Below, piece after piece: positions 6,093-8,787 of a stretch of 8,787 nucleotides of DNA (position 1 is its first letter; every line of letters begins with the position of its first letter). The position numbers and the translations under genes are program-made. The notes beneath the pieces are model-generated. The model saw only the letters and a list, made by a program, of their open reading frames with translations, did not search any database and was not told the DNA's origin. The DNA lies in assembly GCA_003554535.1 (NCBI GenBank), contig PWGT01000121.1:1-8787 (forward strand), written 5' to 3'. The DNA comes from Syntrophomonadaceae bacterium. GTDB lineage: Bacteria; Bacillota_D; Dethiobacteria; DTU022; PWGO01.

Positions 6093-7427
6093 TTAAGACT
6101 TTCTTTTTTCGTTGATTTGTGCTTTGGCTTCTCTTATCTTTAAAGTTAAAGGTATTCCTGCCGGGCATCCAAAAGCACAGCACCCACATTCAATGCAATC
6201 CAGGGCGTTAAACCTTTCTGCACGTTCCACCATTTGCCGGTCTGCCGCTTTAGCAATAAAAGTAGGAACCAGGTAAACAGGACAAACATCAACGCATTTA
6301 CCGCAATTGATACAATCAACACTTTCACCTAAATTTACCTCTTCATCAGTAAGAGCTAAAATTCCACTTGTTCCTCGAATCACTGGCACATCTACAGAAG
6401 TTTGGGATAATCCCATCATGGGTCCGCCAATAATCAATTTGCGGGTTGTTTCCTCATGCCAACCCTGTACCTCCAAAACATCTTTCACCAGAGTCCCAAT
6501 ACGGATTTTCAAGTTAGCAGGTTGTTTAATTCCAGAACCGGTGACAGTTAAGACTCTTTCCACTAGCGGCTTACCTTCCCTAAGAGCTTCTGTCATGGCA
6601 ATGGCAGTTCCCACATTATGATTTACAACCCCTACATCCAAAGGCAATCCTCCTGAAGGAACCTCTCGCTTCGTAATGCTATATATCAGCATTTTTTCAG
6701 CGCCTTGGGGGTATTTAGTAGGCAAAGGAGCTACTTTTATGTGCGTTTCATCTTTCACCAACTCCTGCATAGTTTTAATGGCATCTGGTTTATTTTTCTC
6801 AATACCTATTACCCCGTTTTCAGCTTCAAGCGCTTTCATCATTATTTTTAATCCGTAAATAATATCTTCCGGCCTTTCTACCATCAACCTGTGGTCACCA
6901 GTTAAATAGGGCTCACACTCAGCGCCATTAATGATTACAGTATCTATAAGTTTTTCTTCAGGCGGCTTTAGCTTAACATGAGCAGGGAAAGTAGCTCCTC
7001 CCATTCCCACTATTCCGGCTTCACGAATAACCTCCCGCAATTTTTCCGGTGATAGATCTTCAAGTTCGCCTACCGGTTTGATGTCATCATTCCAGCTATC
7101 AGCACCATCTGAAGCAATAGTAACCGCCTCTACCTGCTTGCCCAGGGGATGATTATAAGGGCCTACCGATTCAACTTCCCCCGAAATACTGGCATGAATG
7201 GGAACAGAGACAAAACTTTCACTATCTCCTATCTTTTGGCCTATTTTTACTTTATCCCCAGCTTTTACTTTTGCTTCGCAGGGAGCACCTATATGCTGCT
7301 GTAAAGGTATAACTGCTTTTTGAGGCGGAGAAAATTTTGTTATGGCCACAGACTCTGTAGTTCTTTTGCTATGGGCTGGATGAACTCCTCCTTTAAAAAT
7401 TGACACTTTCATGTCTGAATCACTCAT
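6093..7427 (-). CDS. rnfC: RNF complex subunit RnfC, NAD(H)/FMN and Fe-S subunit
   Basis: A 444-residue peripheral cytoplasmic subunit that carries the NAD(H) site of RNF; it is homologous to the Nqo1/NuoF fold. The order is an N-terminal RnfC barrel domain (KGGVHPAHSK at 12-21) and a nucleotide/FMN domain with GIVGMGGATFPAHVK (138-152) and INGAECEPYLTGDHRLM (166-182). An SLBB-like region follows (roughly 255-340, with PSGGLPLDVGVVNHNVGTA), then a ferredoxin-like module with two 4Fe-4S clusters. The ligands are Cys372, 375, 378, 382 and Cys411, 414, 417, 421. ATG 7427 has AAGGAG about nine bases upstream. A second Met (residue 6, MKVSIFKGG) is closer to other family starts but lacks a binding site. 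It is the first gene of the operon, and its length is normal with no rnfB fusion. By family knowledge it exchanges electrons with NAD+. Confidence 0.97.
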   Translation of the reverse strand: MSDSDMKVSIFKGGVHPAHSKRTTESVAITKFSPPQKAVIPLQQHIGAPCEAKVKAGDKVKIGQKIGDSESFVSVPIHASISGEVESVGPYNHPLGKQVEAVTIASDGADSWNDDIKPVGELEDLSPEKLREVIREAGIVGMGGATFPAHVKLKPPEEKLIDTVIINGAECEPYLTGDHRLMVERPEDIIYGLKIMMKALEAENGVIGIEKNKPDAIKTMQELVKDETHIKVAPLPTKYPQGAEKMLIYSITKREVPSGGLPLDVGVVNHNVGTAIAMTEALREGKPLVERVLTVTGSGIKQPANLKIRIGTLVKDVLEVQGWHEETTRKLIIGGPMMGLSQTSVDVPVIRGTSGILALTDEEVNLGESVDCINCGKCVDVCPVYLVPTFIAKAADRQMVERAERFNALDCIECGCCAFGCPAGIPLTLKIREAKAQINEKRKS

Positions 7428-7492
7428 GCTCTTTCACTCCTTTCTCTTCCAAATTGCTAATATATACTCTAAAACAAGCTACAAACTGAAAA

Positions 7493-7522
7493 ATTATAAT
7501 ACATTTTTACGCCAGTAATTAA
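7493..7522 (-). promoter_or_regulatory. Candidate promoter in the ccmD-rnfC gap
   Basis: A perfect TATAAT at 7498-7493 (minus strand) is preceded at 18 bp by TTAATT (7522-7517), only a half match to a -35 box. It would give a leader of about 60 nt before rnfC. The AT-rich gap (7428-7523, 96 bp) also holds a TATATATTAG stretch nearer the gene. I see no terminator between ccmD and rnfC, so readthrough from ccm is equally possible. Confidence 0.35.
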
Positions 7523-7523
7523 A

Positions 7524-7667
7524 CTAGTGTAAAGTTTCATTCCATTCTTTTTTATCGTAGTTGCTTTCCAAACGGCTGAGTCGCTGATCAATTTTTCGCA
7601 AATACAAGAAAATCCCCACCCATCCCACCAGGACAACTACCAGCACTAATTGCAGTTCAGAGATCAA
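7524..7667 (-). CDS. ccmD: CcmD-like small membrane protein of the heme exporter
   Basis: A 47-codon gene. The product has one membrane helix (LQLVLVVVLVGWVGIFLYLR, about 5-24) followed by a basic amphipathic stretch KIDQRLSRLE (25-34) and a short charged tail. One helix plus a (D/R)xRLxRLE motif is exactly the CcmD pattern. CcmD is a roughly 45-70 residue helper that binds CcmC and helps release heme-loaded CcmE from the CcmABC complex. It overlaps the 3' end of ccmC by 11 bp in another frame, the usual position for ccmD. The proposed start is TTG 7667-7665, five bases from a GGGGGG ribosome binding site. The GTG at 7673 (49 residues) lies within that site and is less likely. The protein is too small for sequence identity alone to prove function; position and pattern carry the call. 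Confidence 0.8.
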   Translation of the reverse strand: MISELQLVLVVVLVGWVGIFLYLRKIDQRLSRLESNYDKKEWNETLH

Positions 7668-8313
7668 ACTCACCCCCCTTATCTTCCAATCGGACTATTC
7701 GCCGGTATAATTGATTAATCCAGGCATACAGCCCCGAAAATCCCGCCAGCGAAGCCAATAATACTATTAACATCTGTGTATTCATTTGCAATTGACCTTC
7801 CACGTTAATAATTGGCTCCGGATGAAGAGAAGCATAAACTCTTGGCAAAATAAAAACCAGAAACGGAACTGCTATAAAAGCAAATAATAAGTAGACAGCG
7901 GAAAAACGAGCTCTTCTATCTCCATCACTATCAAGGGAAGAACGCAAAACAAAGAAAGCCCCATAAATAAGCAATAGAATAAAGATTGATGTTTGGCGAG
8001 GATCCCAATTCCAATAATCCCCCCATGTTACGCGAGCAAAAATTGCTCCCGTTATTGTGGCCAGGATGGTAAATAATGTGCCAATTTCAGCGTTAAAAAC
8101 TGCCAGCCGGTCATAATGCAAATTTTCCGACTGTAAATATTTTATAGCATATACCATAGAAACCAGGTAAGCCACTCCACCAACCCAGGCCATGGGAACG
8201 TGAAAGTAAATTATCCGTGAATAATCACCCAACCCCATTGCTGCAGGAGCATATAGGAAAGCGGCAAATATTACTAACACCATCCACAAACCCAGGAAAT
8301 ATTTCACAAGCAT
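7657..8313 (-). CDS. ccmC: Cytochrome c maturation heme-handling protein CcmC
   Basis: A 218-residue membrane protein with about six helices, of the heme-handling (WWD domain) family. CcmC binds heme on the outer face of the membrane and loads it onto CcmE. Key features are His38 in YFHVPMAW, the tryptophan-rich WGDYWNWDPRQTS (97-109) and His164 in SLHPEP. The two His residues match the heme ligands flanking the WWD segment in CcmC. The size fits CcmC and not the much larger CcmF, which shares this domain. ATG 8313 is preceded by AGGAGG at nine bases. It lies 62 bp after ccmB; that gap has only a weak A/T-rich hairpin. The C-terminus (LYRRIVRLEDK) is charged and overlaps ccmD. The family call is secure; some databases label such genes only as cytochrome c biogenesis protein. 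Confidence 0.95.
   Translation of the reverse strand: MLVKYFLGLWMVLVIFAAFLYAPAAMGLGDYSRIIYFHVPMAWVGGVAYLVSMVYAIKYLQSENLHYDRLAVFNAEIGTLFTILATITGAIFARVTWGDYWNWDPRQTSIFILLLIYGAFFVLRSSLDSDGDRRARFSAVYLLFAFIAVPFLVFILPRVYASLHPEPIINVEGQLQMNTQMLIVLLASLAGFSGLYAWINQLYRRIVRLEDKGGEFDL
7673..7680 (-). promoter_or_regulatory. Ribosome binding site for ccmD inside ccmC
   Basis: AAGGGGGG on the minus strand lies within the codons for the Lys-Gly-Gly near the ccmC C-terminus. It sits five bases before the TTG at 7667. It supports translational coupling of ccmC and ccmD and favours the TTG over the overlapping GTG at 7673. Confidence 0.6.
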
Positions 8314-8375
8314 GTTGTTTTTCCTCCTAATACTGTGTTTTCGGAAAAACTCCCAAAGTTTAAAGTTTTTTTAGC

Positions 8376-8787
8376 TCAATCCTCCCAAACTAAAGGAAAA
8401 AGCAGATAAGAAGCCGTTATCAAAATGAGGGGATAAAATACCAACATTTGCAAATCTCCCCCCCAGCCTAAAAGTAGCCTCCCTTTAAATGCAAGCTGGG
8501 TCACTTCTACAGCTGACAGCAAGGCCGGTAATAGAATCGGAAATGCAAGCACCGGCAACAGCGCCCCTTTCAAAGAAGCTCGCGCTACCATGGCTGACAG
8601 CAGTGTTGACGCCCCGCTTAAGCTTATAGTTCCTAACATTACTACCAAAATAACTCCTCCCACCCCATTGCCAGGTGGGCTCATGAAAAAATAATAAAAT
8701 AGCAAAATCAGTAAGTTCACTATAAGCAACAAACAGGTATTAAAAATTAATTTGCCCACATAAACCAGTTCTGCAGGAACTGTCAAA
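8376..8787 (-). CDS. ccmB: Heme exporter permease CcmB, C-terminal part
   Basis: The last 136 or so codons of a gene that continues beyond the right edge. No start is visible: the first in-frame TTG at 8786 follows no ribosome binding site and sits mid-domain, since the family is normally about 220 residues. Numbered from that codon, the fragment shows ELVYVGKLIFN (about 6-16, the conserved Y-x-GK region), four hydrophobic helices and the segment ATLLSAM-like TLLSAMVARASLKGALLPVL (61-80) followed by FPILLPALLSAV. These match the C-terminal half of CcmB. CcmB is the permease partner of the ATPase CcmA; the CcmAB transporter drives release of heme-CcmE from CcmC. The order ccmB-ccmC-ccmD is standard for system I, so ccmA probably lies just outside the window. 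Confidence 0.9.
   Translation of the reverse strand, partial: LTVPAELVYVGKLIFNTCLLLIVNLLILLFYYFFMSPPGNGVGGVILVVMLGTISLSGASTLLSAMVARASLKGALLPVLAFPILLPALLSAVEVTQLAFKGRLLLGWGGDLQMLVFYPLILITASYLLFPLVWED

Noticed and set aside
6146..6328. A 60-codon minus-strand frame inside rnfC with a hydrophobic start.
   Set aside because: It is an out-of-frame shadow of the highly conserved Fe-S cluster region of rnfC.
8345..8370. A 7-bp A/T-rich inverted repeat (AAAAACT/AGTTTTT) between ccmB and ccmC, a possible attenuator.
   Set aside because: It has only one G-C pair and a 12-nt loop, too weak to call a terminator or regulator.

Overview
The window reads as chromosomal DNA from an AT-rich anaerobic bacterium. 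Strong AGGAGG-type ribosome binding sites, GTG/TTG start codons in places and the rnfC-D-G-E-A gene order of clostridial-type RNF operons suggest a Gram-positive (Firmicutes-like) host. A very acidic exported RnfG domain hints at a saline or alkaline habitat. The ccm genes imply that the organism makes c-type cytochromes. Lineage and habitat are inferences; nothing here fixes the species.

Layout. (1) Positions 1-216, minus: the first 72 codons of a DUF418/YeiB-type membrane protein. (2) 217-415: a divergent intergenic region with a good plus-strand promoter. (3) 416-1153, plus: a DnaJ-related protein with a C-terminal J domain. (4) 1208-3079, minus: a complete 7TMR-DISM / LytS-type sensor histidine kinase, convergent with the J-domain gene. 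(5) 3080-3317: intergenic, holding a direct-repeat element upstream of the kinase and a strong terminator that closes the next operon. (6) 3318-7427, minus: five RNF genes transcribed rnfC, rnfD, rnfG, rnfE, rnfA. (7) 7524-8787, minus: the end of ccmB (running off the window), ccmC, and a tiny ccmD that overlaps ccmC.

How it fits together. RNF is a membrane complex that couples electron transfer between reduced ferredoxin and NAD+ to Na+ or H+ transport. RnfC (NAD and FMN sites, two 4Fe-4S clusters), RnfD and RnfG (covalent FMN) and RnfE/RnfA (membrane Cys pair) are all present with their key residues. RnfB, the Fe-S subunit that receives electrons from ferredoxin and normally follows rnfA, is absent: a 12-bp-stem terminator sits 52 bp after the rnfA stop. 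CcmB, CcmC and CcmD belong to the heme-handling module of cytochrome c maturation system I. They lie directly upstream of rnfC on the same strand, so a c-type cytochrome link to RNF is possible but unproven.

The points most worth a second look are the missing rnfB, the LytTR-like direct repeats before a LytS-type kinase, an unusual His in that kinase's H-box, the ccm-rnf adjacency, and the extreme acidity of RnfG. I found no mobile element, CRISPR array, tRNA, rRNA or recognisable riboswitch.
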